Of a DNA stretch of 64,000 nucleotides, positions 1 through 9,255 are shown in pieces (positions within the stretch are counted from its first letter, which is position 1; every line of letters begins with the position of its first letter). A model generated the notes under the pieces. The model was not told where the DNA came from, ran no database searches, and worked only from the letters and a program-made list of their open reading frames with translations. This stretch comes from Aminobacterium sp. MB27-C1. Lineage in GTDB: Bacteria > Synergistota > Synergistia > Synergistales > Aminobacteriaceae. A program made the translations under genes and the position numbers. The stretch spans positions 1,798,001-1,862,000 of the forward strand of contig NZ_CP133089.1 in the NCBI RefSeq assembly GCF_030908405.1, given 5' to 3'.

Positions 1-1
1 C

Positions 2-592
2 GTCTATGACGGACTTAAATATACAAGTTTTGGCAATCTTCCTGACGTGGAAGATAGAGTTATTATCGTTGATTCCGTGTCAAAACGCTATAGCGCATGT
101 GGAGCTCGCATCGGTTGTATAGCTTCGAAAAACGAAGCTCTTATGAAAGAAATTCTCAAGCTTTGCCAGGGTCGTCTCTGTGTTCCTACCATTGAGCAGG
201 TAGGAGCTACTGCCCTGTATAGCACCCCCGTTTCATATCTTGAAGATGTAAATAAGGAGTATCAGACACGCAGAGACACTCTTTACAATGCACTGAAAGA
301 AATACCCGGTGTCATTTGCGAACAGCCTAAAGGCGCTTTCTACGTTGTAGTCAAAATGCCCGTTGACGATGCCGAAAAGTTTGTCATCTGGATGCTTCTG
401 AATTATGACATCAACGGAGAAACAATGATGGCTGCTCCAGCTGAAGGCTTCTACGGCACTCCAGGCCTGGGCAAAAACGAAGCTCGCCTTGCCTACGTAC
501 TCAACAATGAAGATCTTGTAAAAGCCATGAAAATTCTTAAAGGTGCTCTTGAAGCCTATCCAGGACGTGTAGAGCCTGTATCAGCTCAGTAA
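2..592 (+). CDS. PLP-dependent class I/II aminotransferase (C-terminal part, 5' end outside window)
   Basis: The frame is open from the first bases, so this is the C-terminal portion of a longer gene. The PLP-lysine loop is visible as SVSKRYSACGARIG, the fold-type I pattern in which the Lys forms the Schiff base and the later Arg contacts phosphate. The C-terminal small domain follows (FYVVVKMPVDD) and ends with the conserved ARLAYVL segment, whose Arg normally binds the substrate carboxylate. An aspartate/alanine aminotransferase type is the best guess; the substrate cannot be read. A GTG at 47 is an internal codon, not the start. The gene is followed at once by a strong intrinsic terminator. 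Confidence 0.9.
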   Translation, partial: VYDGLKYTSFGNLPDVEDRVIIVDSVSKRYSACGARIGCIASKNEALMKEILKLCQGRLCVPTIEQVGATALYSTPVSYLEDVNKEYQTRRDTLYNALKEIPGVICEQPKGAFYVVVKMPVDDAEKFVIWMLLNYDINGETMMAAPAEGFYGTPGLGKNEARLAYVLNNEDLVKAMKILKGALEAYPGRVEPVSAQ

Positions 593-627
593 AAATCGGT
601 AATTAAAAGACTAATAGAAACTTCTTT

Positions 628-666
628 AAGGCCCTTTCCGGAAGATTCACCGGGAAGGGCCTTTGT
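628..666 (+). terminator. Intrinsic terminator after the aminotransferase
   Basis: A 14-bp stem (628-641 with 650-663, one mismatch, built around GGCCCTTTCC and GGGAAGGGCC) with a short loop and a short T run. It separates the aminotransferase from the downstream AAA+ gene. Confidence 0.8.
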
Positions 667-711
667 GGTAGCATATACTCTGGTTGATTTTTTAGAAGGG
701 AGCGCTTTTGA

Positions 712-2832
712 ATGCCACTACGAGTCAAAGAAGCTCTATCGAAAGATGTGGGAAGGTGTATTGCACGAATAGACCCAGAAGATATTAAAAGATATGGACT
801 GTCTGAAGGTCAAATCATAGAAATTGCAGGCAAAAGAAAGACTCCAGCCAGAGTATTGGCTTGCGATTCTGGCGATATGGGACAAAAAACGATACAAATC
901 GATGGAATAACCCGAGAAAACGCTCGCGTAGGTCTCGACGAAAAGATTTCTATACGGAAGACTGACCATCACTTTGCGGGCAGCATTACTCTCCGCCCTC
1001 TGACGTCTACCCCTCTTCTCGAAAAAGAACGGGATTCCGTCTATCTTAGTTCTCTTCTTGAAGGTCTGCCTGTTGTAGAAGGAGATCGCATACGAACCAA
1101 CCTTTACGGTACGAGGACATGTGATTTTCTTGTTGTTGACACTACGCCTAAGAATATTGTTCTTATCAGCAGTGCTACCTATATAAACGTTGAAAAACAA
1201 ATGACAAAAGAACAAAAAGCTACACGTATCTCTTATGAAGACATCGGCGGTCTTGGGCCTCAAATACAGCGCGTTCGAGAAATGATTGAGCTTCCCCTGC
1301 GTTTTCCTCAAGTTTTTGACAGACTCGGCGTTCAACCACCCAAAGGAGTACTTTTATATGGCCCGCCAGGAACAGGTAAAACTGTTATTGCCAGAGCTGT
1401 CGCAAACGAAACAGATGTATATTTCACTCATATTTCAGGGCCTGAAATTATAGGAAAATTTTATGGAGAAAGCGAAGAGCGCCTTCGTAATGTCTTTGAT
1501 GAAGCACAGGCACATGCTCCAGCTATTATTTTTATAGATGAAATAGATGCAATTGCTCCCAAACGAGAAGAAATGGGCGGGGAAAAGCAGGTGGAACGAC
1601 GTGTCGTTGCGCAACTTCTCGCTCTGATGGACGGACTTGAATCTAGAGGACAAGTTATCGTTATAGGTGCCACCAATATTCCCAACACTTTAGATCCAGC
1701 ACTTCGTCGTCCCGGACGATTCGACAGGGAAATTTCTGTTCCTATTCCCGACCGCAATGGACGTTTTGAAATTTTACAAATTCATACACGGGGAATGCCG
1801 TTGGCAGAAGACGTTGATTTAATGCGTCTCGCCGAAATTACCCACGGTTTCGTAGGTGCAGATATTGAAGCATTGGCCAAAGAAGCAGCCATGTCTTCCC
1901 TTAGACGTATTCTTCCCAGTATCGATTATGAAAAAGCCGATATTCCTTACGATGAACTCCTTTCAATGAATGTCTCTATGGGGAATTTTCTTGACGCATT
2001 GAAAGAGGTCGAACCATCTGCAATACGCGAAGTATTTGTTGAGGTACCTGACGTAACATGGAATGATATTGGAGGACTTGAATCAATAAAGCAAGAGCTT
2101 ATAGAAGCTGTTCAATGGCCTCTTGAACACAGTAATGTTTATGAAAAATTTGGAATAACTCCACCACAAGGTATCTTGTTATACGGACCTTCCGGAACAG
2201 GAAAGACGTTGCTTGTTCGCGCATTGGCACACGAAAGCGGCGTTAACTTCATTCCTGTAAAAGGTCCTGCCCTTATGTCTAAATATGTTGGAGAAAGTGA
2301 AAGAGCCATTCGTGAAGTCTTCAAAAAAGCTAAGCAAGCTTCTCCTTCTATTCTTTATTTCGACGAAATAGAATCCCTCGTTCCTATTCGTGGACGAGAT
2401 AGTGGATCTGGGGCCAGCTTCACAGAGCGTGTCATAAGTCAGTTTCTCGCAGAAATGAGTGGAATTGAAGAGCTTAAGGGAGTGACAGTCCTGGCAACAA
2501 CCAACAGAATAGATCTTATTGATCCCGCTCTTCTGAGCAGCGGTCGATTTGATGTTGTTCTTGAACTTCCCATGCCTGATGCAAAAGCTCGACTTGAGAT
2601 TTTCCAGATACATTTGCAGAAAAAGCCTCTAGCGGAAGACATTCATATCGAAGATCTGGTCTCTGTCACAGAAGGTCGAAGCGGTGGCGATATAGATTTT
2701 ATATGTCGAAAAGCATCAGCTCTCGCTATTCGAGACTATCTTAAAAATGGGAAAAGCGATATTCCTCGTATTGAGAAAGAACATTTTGAAACAGCCTTAT
2801 CCTTTTTAAAAAGCAATCTTCAAAAAGGATAA
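712..2832 (+). CDS. CDC48/VCP-like AAA+ ATPase with two ATPase domains
   Basis: A 706-residue protein with the full CDC48 layout. An N-terminal double-psi barrel region (about 1-85) is followed by a second N subdomain (about 90-165). D1 has Walker A GPPGTGKT at 217-224 and Walker [10 protein letters not shown]2 has Walker A GPSGTGKT at 492-499 and Walker B ILYFDEIE. Each AAA domain is preceded by the typical DIGGL segment. Family members are hexameric unfoldases that extract or unfold proteins. This domain order is standard in archaea and eukaryotes and scattered in bacteria, so old transfer is plausible. The ATG at 712 has an AGAAGGGAG site 8-10 bases upstream. It is transcribed alone between two terminators. 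Confidence 0.93.
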   Translation: MPLRVKEALSKDVGRCIARIDPEDIKRYGLSEGQIIEIAGKRKTPARVLACDSGDMGQKTIQIDGITRENARVGLDEKISIRKTDHHFAGSITLRPLTSTPLLEKERDSVYLSSLLEGLPVVEGDRIRTNLYGTRTCDFLVVDTTPKNIVLISSATYINVEKQMTKEQKATRISYEDIGGLGPQIQRVREMIELPLRFPQVFDRLGVQPPKGVLLYGPPGTGKTVIARAVANETDVYFTHISGPEIIGKFYGESEERLRNVFDEAQAHAPAIIFIDEIDAIAPKREEMGGEKQVERRVVAQLLALMDGLESRGQVIVIGATNIPNTLDPALRRPGRFDREISVPIPDRNGRFEILQIHTRGMPLAEDVDLMRLAEITHGFVGADIEALAKEAAMSSLRRILPSIDYEKADIPYDELLSMNVSMGNFLDALKEVEPSAIREVFVEVPDVTWNDIGGLESIKQELIEAVQWPLEHSNVYEKFGITPPQGILLYGPSGTGKTLLVRALAHESGVNFIPVKGPALMSKYVGESERAIREVFKKAKQASPSILYFDEIESLVPIRGRDSGSGASFTERVISQFLAEMSGIEELKGVTVLATTNRIDLIDPALLSSGRFDVVLELPMPDAKARLEIFQIHLQKKPLAEDIHIEDLVSVTEGRSGGDIDFICRKASALAIRDYLKNGKSDIPRIEKEHFETALSFLKSNLQKG

Positions 2833-2850
2833 AAATCCATACTATACTAA

Positions 2851-2896
2851 AAAAGTAAGAGGGATCTTTCGTTAACGAAAGATCCCTCTTACTTTT
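2851..2896. terminator. Perfect 46-bp palindrome, bidirectional terminator
   Basis: 2851-2873 and 2874-2896 are exact reverse complements centred on GTTAAC. The arms begin and end with A and T runs, so it can end transcripts from both the AAA+ gene (plus) and the convergent lytic transglycosylase (minus). Confidence 0.9.
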
Positions 2897-2931
2897 TAAA
2901 AACACAGTTAAGCATATATGATCCGAAAGCC

Positions 2932-4893
2932 CTAATAAAGCATGCGATAAATAAAGAGATTTCCCATTACCTTCCGCACATAATTCCTCGTTTCATTATA
3001 GGGAATATCTTCCATCCATTCATCGAAAGGACGTTCCTCACCCTCTTTAATCCAACGTCCTACTGCACCACTTCCAGCATTATAGGCCGCAACAGCCCAC
3101 TCCAAGCGACGGAAACGCTTCTGAAGTCTTGCCAAATGAGAGGCACCGAGCAGAATATTTGTATTTGGATTCCATAAATCAGCGTTTTCCATACCAACAA
3201 GACGAGCTTCTTCCTTCCCTGTCGCAGGCATAAGTTGCATCAGACCTATGGCGCCAACCCAACTATTTACTTCTGCATCAAAAGCACTCTCCTGGCGCAT
3301 TACAGACCAAATGAGGTTTGCTTCAACACCAAATCGGGTTGTAGCCTGCTGCACAAACCCCCCAAAGGGACGTGGGTATAAAAAGCGAATCCCCTCTTTG
3401 GGCAAGGGCTGAAATTTTAAAAACAAAGACATTAAGGAAGAAGCCGCACTATAGGCCCCTGGTTCATCTTCGAGCCATTTGGAAAGCACTGCGGCTCGAT
3501 AAAGTGCCGCTGGACTTCCTTCCCGTAGGAGTCTTAATCTCGCATAAAAAATGAATCCCCAATCTTCGAGAATATCCGGTCTTTTTTGCAGCTCCTCGGG
3601 TGTGTCTGAAGTAAAAGATGGCCCTCCTGGCGAAGCTAAAAAGCTATAGATCGAAAGAGGATATTCTGAGAGTAGTGTATGAAATACCTCTTCTGCTTTT
3701 TCTTTTCTTTCCAATTTTTCATACCCTCTGGCCGTCCAATATAAGAGACGTTCTCTCCAAATTCCGCTACTCTGTGAAAGAAGTTTTTCCCATATGCCGA
3801 GAGCCTCGCTTATCTGTCCTTTTTTCCAGGCACGCCAGGCATCATCCCAAAGGATAGATTGAGCGCCTTCCGAAGTAGAATACTTCTCTATAAGTTCTCG
3901 CTTAAAGAGTTCCTTTTTCTCTTCCTCCACAAGCGTATAAAGAGAATATAGAGCCCTGGCTCGAACAGTCTCATTTCCCTCTCTGACTATATGTTCCAAA
4001 GCAGAAAGAGATTTCTCTTTTTCGTTTCGACCGGCAAGTATTCCAATACGACGCACAGAAGACTCTGCATAGCCTTTACCATGTAACGCCAGCCACTCCC
4101 AAAGATCTAGCGCCTCTTCATACTGTTCAAGTCGATAAAGAGAAACAGCCCTGTAATAACGAGATTTAAGTCCTTCCTTTGAATTCAGCGGAACAGCCAA
4201 AAAGAGAGGAATAGCCTGAGAGTAGTTTCCATTAAGATAGGCACCATATCCCAACGCGTTGGAAATCGGGGCACTAAATGGTTTTTTACTCTTTTGCAAA
4301 ACAGCTAAAGCCCGTTTATTCATCGGCTCGAATTGCAACAATTGCAGCGCATACGCCATATTATCTCCAGAAGTTTCAAGCAGTTCGCCTAACGTTTGTG
4401 TAGTTTGAGATCGATTGGAAGCTTTTTGAAGCATTATTTCTAGCCAATGCCGGTGAAGAGCCGGGTCCGAAGAGAGTCGAGCAAGAGCATAAGCCACATA
4501 ATAACTTAACTCTTCAGGGGCCTTGGGTAAAAGAATTTCTGCCGCTTCATATGCCTTTTGTTTCTCGCCGGTTCTTTCATATGCAAGAAGAGTCATCATA
4601 TCTCTATAAGGAGAGATCAAAGATGGAAGTTGTTCATCATCCATAGATTCCATAAGGGAAAGAGCCTCTCCCCAGCGACCTTGTAGCCAGAGAGCATTTG
4701 CAGCCAAAGACTGCTCTTTTGAAGAGAGAGAAGAACCTTCTTTTAGAAGAAGCATGTCTACTGTCTCCCAATCTCTGTTCAAAAAAGCCTCTTCCATAGA
4801 GAGCGCATTTGGCAAAGCTGAACTATGAGCTACTCCTTCTCCTATGAAGACAAAAAGAAACACTATCACCAGAACATGAAGTTTTTTTATCAT
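2932..4893 (-). CDS. Soluble lytic murein transglycosylase (Slt70-like)
   Basis: Secreted enzyme that cleaves peptidoglycan glycan strands to 1,6-anhydro-muropeptides. An N-terminal hydrophobic signal segment (LHVLVIVFLFVFIGEG) is followed by a long alpha-helical, TPR-like superhelix (about 40-490), then a C-terminal SLT domain. The catalytic Glu is in MRQESAF (about residue 535); GLMQLMP and AAYNAG motifs follow. A GTG at 4902 also fits the frame, but it overlaps the AAGGAG site at 4902-4907, while the ATG at 4893 sits 8 bases from it; I use the ATG. It lies 92 bases downstream of carB on the same strand with no clear terminator between, so it could be co-transcribed. Confidence 0.9.
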   Translation of the reverse strand: MIKKLHVLVIVFLFVFIGEGVAHSSALPNALSMEEAFLNRDWETVDMLLLKEGSSLSSKEQSLAANALWLQGRWGEALSLMESMDDEQLPSLISPYRDMMTLLAYERTGEKQKAYEAAEILLPKAPEELSYYVAYALARLSSDPALHRHWLEIMLQKASNRSQTTQTLGELLETSGDNMAYALQLLQFEPMNKRALAVLQKSKKPFSAPISNALGYGAYLNGNYSQAIPLFLAVPLNSKEGLKSRYYRAVSLYRLEQYEEALDLWEWLALHGKGYAESSVRRIGILAGRNEKEKSLSALEHIVREGNETVRARALYSLYTLVEEEKKELFKRELIEKYSTSEGAQSILWDDAWRAWKKGQISEALGIWEKLLSQSSGIWRERLLYWTARGYEKLERKEKAEEVFHTLLSEYPLSIYSFLASPGGPSFTSDTPEELQKRPDILEDWGFIFYARLRLLREGSPAALYRAAVLSKWLEDEPGAYSAASSLMSLFLKFQPLPKEGIRFLYPRPFGGFVQQATTRFGVEANLIWSVMRQESAFDAEVNSWVGAIGLMQLMPATGKEEARLVGMENADLWNPNTNILLGASHLARLQKRFRRLEWAVAAYNAGSGAVGRWIKEGEERPFDEWMEDIPYNETRNYVRKVMGNLFIYRMLY

Positions 4894-4985
4894 CCATATC
4901 ACTCCTTCTTCCGCTCTGGGTCGTGGTTTCCCATTATAGATGATGAACGAACTTCTATCGAAGTAATTTTACTTATTTCATACCT

Positions 4986-7900
4986 TTACTTTTTCCTGGC
5001 AATAGCCGCCGAAGCAACAGCAGCTGCTGTTTCAAGGGAATGGAGACACACTATAGATCCGTCGAGCGCTGCTTTACGAATTTTTGCACCATCCGTCAAA
5101 GGCTCTATGAATAAGCCAGGAATATTGACAATCAACTGCCACCGACCGTTCCGCACTCCTTCAAAAAGGGAATCATCTTTTTTAATGGGGTTCACTGGCA
5201 AGCCCCATCGTTTCAAAAGTGTAGCTGTTCCAGGAGTAGCATCTATATCCCATCCTAACGCTGATAACATGGAAGCTACAGGATAGACTCTGTCTTTAAC
5301 ATCATCACGAACGGAGAAAAGGACTCGACCCTTTTCTGGTATGGAAAGATCAGCACCTTGTAATGCATCGAAAAGAGCATCTGAAACCGTATCGGCTACG
5401 CCTAAAGATTCTCCTGTGGATTGCATCTGTGGGCCAAGTCGTGAATCTATTCCCGGAAGTTTTTCGGTGGAAAAGACTGGGGCTTTAACACCAAAAGGCC
5501 CTGTATAAAGATATAGGCCTGTCCCCCATGAAGAGTTTACAAGTCGTTCTCCCAAAGCAACTCCCACGGATAAGTCAACCAAAGGAATACCTGTTAATTT
5601 GCTGCCAATAGGTACAGTTCTGCTGGCACGCGGATTTGCTTCAATAACGTAAAGAGTTCCTGAGGAAAGCACAAATTGGATATTGAGCAAGCCATGTACG
5701 TCAAGGGCTTCTGAAAGTTTTCTGGTTATATCAACTATTTCTTGTCGCTGTCGCTGATTCAAAGAGATATCGGGAAAGATGCTGATTGAATCTCCCGAGT
5801 GTATTCCGGCAGGATCAAGGTGTTCAAAGATACCAGGAATCAAAATGTCTTTCCCGTCGCAAACGGCATCAACCTCAAATTCTTTGCCCGGAAGGAATCT
5901 ATCGATCATGACAGACTGATCGGGTTCCGCTGAAAAGGCCATCTCCAAAATTTTTACACAATCTTCAAATCGTGTTGCTACATGCATGGCAACGCCACCT
6001 ATAACAAAGCTTGGCCGCACCATAAGAGGGAAACCAAGTTTTTCTATTAAAGCAATTCCTTCTTCCAAGGATGTAACAGCATCGCCTTCAGGATAGTGAA
6101 TTTTAAGCTGGCGAAGGAGTTTGGCAAAGGCTCCCCTATCTTCGGCCATATTAATTGAATTGAAAGACGTACCAATAATAGGAGCTCCCTGAGAAGCTAA
6201 AATTTGTCCTAAACGCAGAGACGTCTGACCACCATAAGAAGCCAGAATTCCTTCCGCTCCCTCTTGGGATAAGATATGATCCACATCTTCTTCGGTAAGG
6301 GGTTCAAGATAGAGAGCATCGGAGATATCGTAATCGGTACTTACTGTTTCAGGATTATTGTTGATCATAACGGCTCGAATTCCTCGACGGCGAAGTGCTT
6401 CTACAGCTTTCACGCAACAATAGTCAAACTCCACTCCCTGAGCTATACGGATAGCACCTGAACCAAGAACGGCAATTGTTCGTTCTGACGCCTCTTTGTG
6501 CTGAACCTCTGCCTGATCGTAATATCCAAAGTAGTATCCAGATTCTGCCGGCTCATCTGTGGCACAACCATCTATTTCCCTATAAATCATATTTATTTTC
6601 TGACGGTTTTCTTCTTCTCTTATTTCTTTTATCGCGTGCTTCGTTAAAGTGGCAATAACGCGGTCAGAAAAACCTAGCTTTTTGGCTTCTGCCAAAATGG
6701 AAAGACCTTCGTCTCTCAACTTTTTCTCCATTGCTACAATATGACTCATAATTTCTATAAAATAAGGAACAAAAGCGCTTCGCTGTGCAATCTCAGAAAC
6801 AGAAAAACCTTTTCGCAATAAGTCGAACATGGCAGGGATTCTCTGAGATGTTGGAGTTGTAACGTGGTCCCAGAGATCTTCATTCGCCAATTCTTTCAGA
6901 TCATCACCAAAAAGCTGGTCTCGACCATCAATAGAACGGAAGGCCTTGAGAAGAGCCTGAGGAAGGGTTTTCCCTACAGCGACTACCTCTCCTGTAGCTT
7001 TCATTTTCGTTCCAAGTTCCATATTGGCTGTTGGGAAGGCATCAAATGGCCAACGAGGTAACTTGAGAACTATATAGTCAAGGTCAGGTTCAACCATGGC
7101 ATTTCCATTGCCCGTCATTGGGTTGGGAATTTCTGGCAAGGTCTTCCCTAATGCTATTTTCGCCGCAATACGAGCAATGGGGTATCCTGTAGCCTTACTT
7201 GCCAGAGCACTGGAACGGCTGGCACGAGGATTGACTTCTATTACGGCATATTCTTCACCATCGGGGGAGAGAGCAAACTGAACGTTACAAGCCCCTTCAA
7301 CTTCAAGGCTTTCCACTATATCAAGAGCAGCTTTTTTTAATCTTAGCCACTGATCGTCCGTCAATGTTAAAACGGGAGAAACAACAACTGAATCACCGGT
7401 ATGAACTCCCATGGGGTCAATATTTTCCATACCGCAAACACAAATTTTATTACCAGCTTCATCTCTGATAACTTCCGCTTCTATTTCATGCCATCCCTCT
7501 AAATATCTTTCGAGGAGTACCCTATGAACAGGGGATGCACGTAATCCTTCTTCAAGGCGCTCACTTAGTTCCTTCATGGTGTAAGCAACACCACCGCCCG
7601 TTCCACCCAATGTATAATCTGGACGAATAATCAAAGGGAATGACGTCTCTTCGGCAAAAACTACTCCCTCATCAATAGAAGAAACGTAAACGCTCTCGAT
7701 GATGGGCTGCTCTGTTTTTATCATGAGCTCTCTAAAAGCCTGTCGCCCTTCTGCCTCACGTATTGACGTAACGGAGGTTCCCAAAACTTTGGTACCATAT
7801 TTTTGCCAAATTCCACGTTCTTCACATTCTACACATAGATTCAAACCAGTTTGCCCTCCCAGAGTTGCTATAACTCCATCGGGAGAATGAACCTGAAGAA

Positions 7901-8114
7901 TCTGTTCTACTGTTTCCACTGTAAGAGGTTTGATGTACACATAATCTGCAAGTTCAACATCTGTCTGTATTGTTGCAGGGTTACTATTGAGCAATATAAC
8001 TTCGCATCCCTCTTCTTTTAATGCTCTACATGCCTGGCTTCCAGAATAATCAAACTCTGCTGCTTGTCCAATACGAATGGGGCCCGAACCTAAAATAAGA
8101 ACCTTCTTATACAT
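4986..8114 (-). CDS. carB: Carbamoyl-phosphate synthase large subunit
   Basis: 1042 residues, close to the usual length of about 1070. The internal duplication is plain: LGSGPIRIGQAAEFDYSG opens the first half and LGSGAIRIAQGVEFDYCC the second. Each half carries an ATP-grasp synthetase unit (N half makes carboxyphosphate, C half phosphorylates carbamate), with the oligomerisation region between and an MGS-like allosteric domain at the C terminus (about 930-1042), the site where UMP or ornithine act in known enzymes. It needs the glutaminase subunit CarA, not in this window. The ATG at 8114 has GAGG 8 bases upstream. The gene sits behind a leader with a small ORF and terminator, so pyrimidine-controlled attenuation is likely. 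Confidence 0.97.
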   Translation of the reverse strand: MYKKVLILGSGPIRIGQAAEFDYSGSQACRALKEEGCEVILLNSNPATIQTDVELADYVYIKPLTVETVEQILQVHSPDGVIATLGGQTGLNLCVECEERGIWQKYGTKVLGTSVTSIREAEGRQAFRELMIKTEQPIIESVYVSSIDEGVVFAEETSFPLIIRPDYTLGGTGGGVAYTMKELSERLEEGLRASPVHRVLLERYLEGWHEIEAEVIRDEAGNKICVCGMENIDPMGVHTGDSVVVSPVLTLTDDQWLRLKKAALDIVESLEVEGACNVQFALSPDGEEYAVIEVNPRASRSSALASKATGYPIARIAAKIALGKTLPEIPNPMTGNGNAMVEPDLDYIVLKLPRWPFDAFPTANMELGTKMKATGEVVAVGKTLPQALLKAFRSIDGRDQLFGDDLKELANEDLWDHVTTPTSQRIPAMFDLLRKGFSVSEIAQRSAFVPYFIEIMSHIVAMEKKLRDEGLSILAEAKKLGFSDRVIATLTKHAIKEIREEENRQKINMIYREIDGCATDEPAESGYYFGYYDQAEVQHKEASERTIAVLGSGAIRIAQGVEFDYCCVKAVEALRRRGIRAVMINNNPETVSTDYDISDALYLEPLTEEDVDHILSQEGAEGILASYGGQTSLRLGQILASQGAPIIGTSFNSINMAEDRGAFAKLLRQLKIHYPEGDAVTSLEEGIALIEKLGFPLMVRPSFVIGGVAMHVATRFEDCVKILEMAFSAEPDQSVMIDRFLPGKEFEVDAVCDGKDILIPGIFEHLDPAGIHSGDSISIFPDISLNQRQRQEIVDITRKLSEALDVHGLLNIQFVLSSGTLYVIEANPRASRTVPIGSKLTGIPLVDLSVGVALGERLVNSSWGTGLYLYTGPFGVKAPVFSTEKLPGIDSRLGPQMQSTGESLGVADTVSDALFDALQGADLSIPEKGRVLFSVRDDVKDRVYPVASMLSALGWDIDATPGTATLLKRWGLPVNPIKKDDSLFEGVRNGRWQLIVNIPGLFIEPLTDGAKIRKAALDGSIVCLHSLETAAAVASAAIARKK

Positions 8115-8141
8115 AATAAAAGCCTCACTTTCAATGAATAT

Positions 8142-8178
8142 AAAAAAAAGGCCTCAAAGCCTAACGCTTTGAAGCCTT
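8142..8178 (-). terminator. Intrinsic terminator in the carB leader (attenuator)
   Basis: Read on the minus strand: a 13-bp stem (8178-8166 with 8160-8148, one G-U pair), a 5-base loop and a run of eight T at 8149-8142. It ends 28 bases before the carB ATG. No other minus-strand gene lies upstream up to 8441, so it must act on the carB leader itself. The stop codon of the leader ORF lies in its loop. Confidence 0.85.
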
Positions 8179-8268
8179 ATTTCCAAAAAAGAAAACACCA
8201 ATTCCTTCTCCCATTATATTTTCTTTATTTGTCGAAAGAAGAACATCAGGTTTCTTGTATACAAACAT
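8161..8268 (-). CDS. 35-aa leader ORF upstream of carB
   Basis: ATG at 8268 with GAGG 8 bases upstream (8280-8277); TAG at 8163-8161. It starts MFVYKKPDVLL and ends FFFGNKASKR. The codons just before the terminator stem are U-rich (minus strand of 8181-8199: GUUUUCUUUUUU), and the ORF runs through the whole 5' arm of the terminator. A ribosome finishing it would cover that arm and block hairpin formation. This is the geometry known for the E. coli pyrBI leader, where UTP-dependent polymerase pausing couples translation to attenuation. The peptide itself may have no function. Alternative: an ordinary small protein gene. Confidence 0.6.
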   Translation of the reverse strand: MFVYKKPDVLLSTNKENIMGEGIGVFFFGNKASKR

Positions 8269-8322
8269 TTTATCATCCTCGGAATATAAAGTAAAGGTCA
8301 ATAGAATCTGATCCGAAGAGGT

Positions 8323-8351
8323 TTTATACCACGTAACGTTATTTTCGTCAA
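8323..8351 (-). promoter_or_regulatory. Sigma-70 type promoter of the carB leader
   Basis: Minus strand -35 TTGACG (8351-8346), 17-base spacer, -10 TATAAA (8328-8323). The predicted start near 8316 gives a leader of about 200 bases containing the small ORF and attenuator. Confidence 0.65.
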
Positions 8352-8441
8352 TTCCTTAATATAAAAAATCTACAATTTTACCTATTGGAGAGCAGAACTA
8401 TTCTATGATAGCATTGAAAAATAGAGGAAGAGGGTGAGAAT

Positions 8442-9071
8442 ATGAAAAAACACCTTACAGTAACCACTGTGTTGATAACCGTTGTGCTTTGCCTGTTTGC
8501 AGAAGCTGCCCAGGCTGCGCTCTCCCCGCAACAGCTTGAGCGAGCATGGAAACGAATTTCAGAGGCTGCTGGCATAGAGACAACGTCGATAACAATAGAA
8601 GATAAAAAGGAGCCTAATGCATGGGTTCGCTTTTCAGGAAGCGATCACGCTGTTTATGTCACGACTGGCTTATTAAAAATTCTCAATAAGGAAGACGAAA
8701 TAGCCGGTATACTTGGTCATGAAACAGGACATATACAGCTTAACCACTATGGAAGCACTATAGGTAGAAATTTGCTATGGGCTCTCCTCTTTAAAAATGT
8801 TAAGGGAGATCGCAACTCTGAGCTTTTGGCAAGTCTCGGAGTCGGCCTAGCAGAATCTGGTTTCAGCAGGGAACAGGAAGTTGAAGCCGACGATTACGGA
8901 ATTAAACTTTCCGTAAAGGCTGGCTATAGCGCTTGGGGACTCGTCAATGCTCTTGAAAAAATGAGAGATGCCGGATATGAAACATCTCCAAGCGGCTTCA
9001 ACTCACACCCACCAACAGAACGTCGCTTACAACATATACGTGCTACGGCACGAACATATAGTCAGCAATAG
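8442..9071 (+). CDS. Secreted M48-family zinc metalloprotease
   Basis: 209 residues with an N-terminal signal peptide (hydrophobic LITVVLCLFAEAAQAA, likely cleaved after AQA). The zinc motif is HETGH at about residues 93-97 (gluzincin HExxH), and the third ligand Glu is in EVEADDYG. This resembles the short, non-membrane M48 proteases of the BepA/LoiP type without the TPR part; known members act in envelope protein quality control. The ATG has a purine-rich site (GAGGAAGAGGGTGAG) just upstream. It diverges from the carB leader and precedes the aminotransferase pair after a 184-base gap. Confidence 0.88.
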   Translation: MKKHLTVTTVLITVVLCLFAEAAQAALSPQQLERAWKRISEAAGIETTSITIEDKKEPNAWVRFSGSDHAVYVTTGLLKILNKEDEIAGILGHETGHIQLNHYGSTIGRNLLWALLFKNVKGDRNSELLASLGVGLAESGFSREQEVEADDYGIKLSVKAGYSAWGLVNALEKMRDAGYETSPSGFNSHPPTERRLQHIRATARTYSQQ

Positions 9072-9127
9072 GCTCTCTCTGTATACTTTATCCTTTCTTC
9101 TAAAAGCATTTATTTTCTTTTTTCAAT

Positions 9128-9135
9128 GCTATAAT
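9128..9135 (+). promoter_or_regulatory. Extended -10 promoter for the aminotransferase pair
   Basis: TGCTATAAT (TGC at 9127-9129, TATAAT at 9130-9135) matches an extended -10 element; no good -35 is visible. It would give a leader of about 110 bases before the GTG at 9256. Nothing else is evident in 9072-9255. Confidence 0.4.
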
Positions 9136-9255
9136 TGTCGTGTACTGTCTTGTCTTTTCTTATTTATATCAATGTAGTCTACAATTTACTGCCTTTTACT
9201 TCATCGTTTTCAGAATTGATGTATTTTATTAAAAGCTGATGGGGAGGCGATATGC

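Noticed and set aside
736-1335. 199-aa minus-strand frame opposite the CDC48 gene
   Set aside because: Antisense shadow without motifs or a ribosome site; the plus-strand protein has complete domains.
4952-4965. Small hairpin ACTTC-GATA-GAAGT between carB and the lytic transglycosylase gene
   Set aside because: Five base pairs and no T run; too weak to call a terminator.
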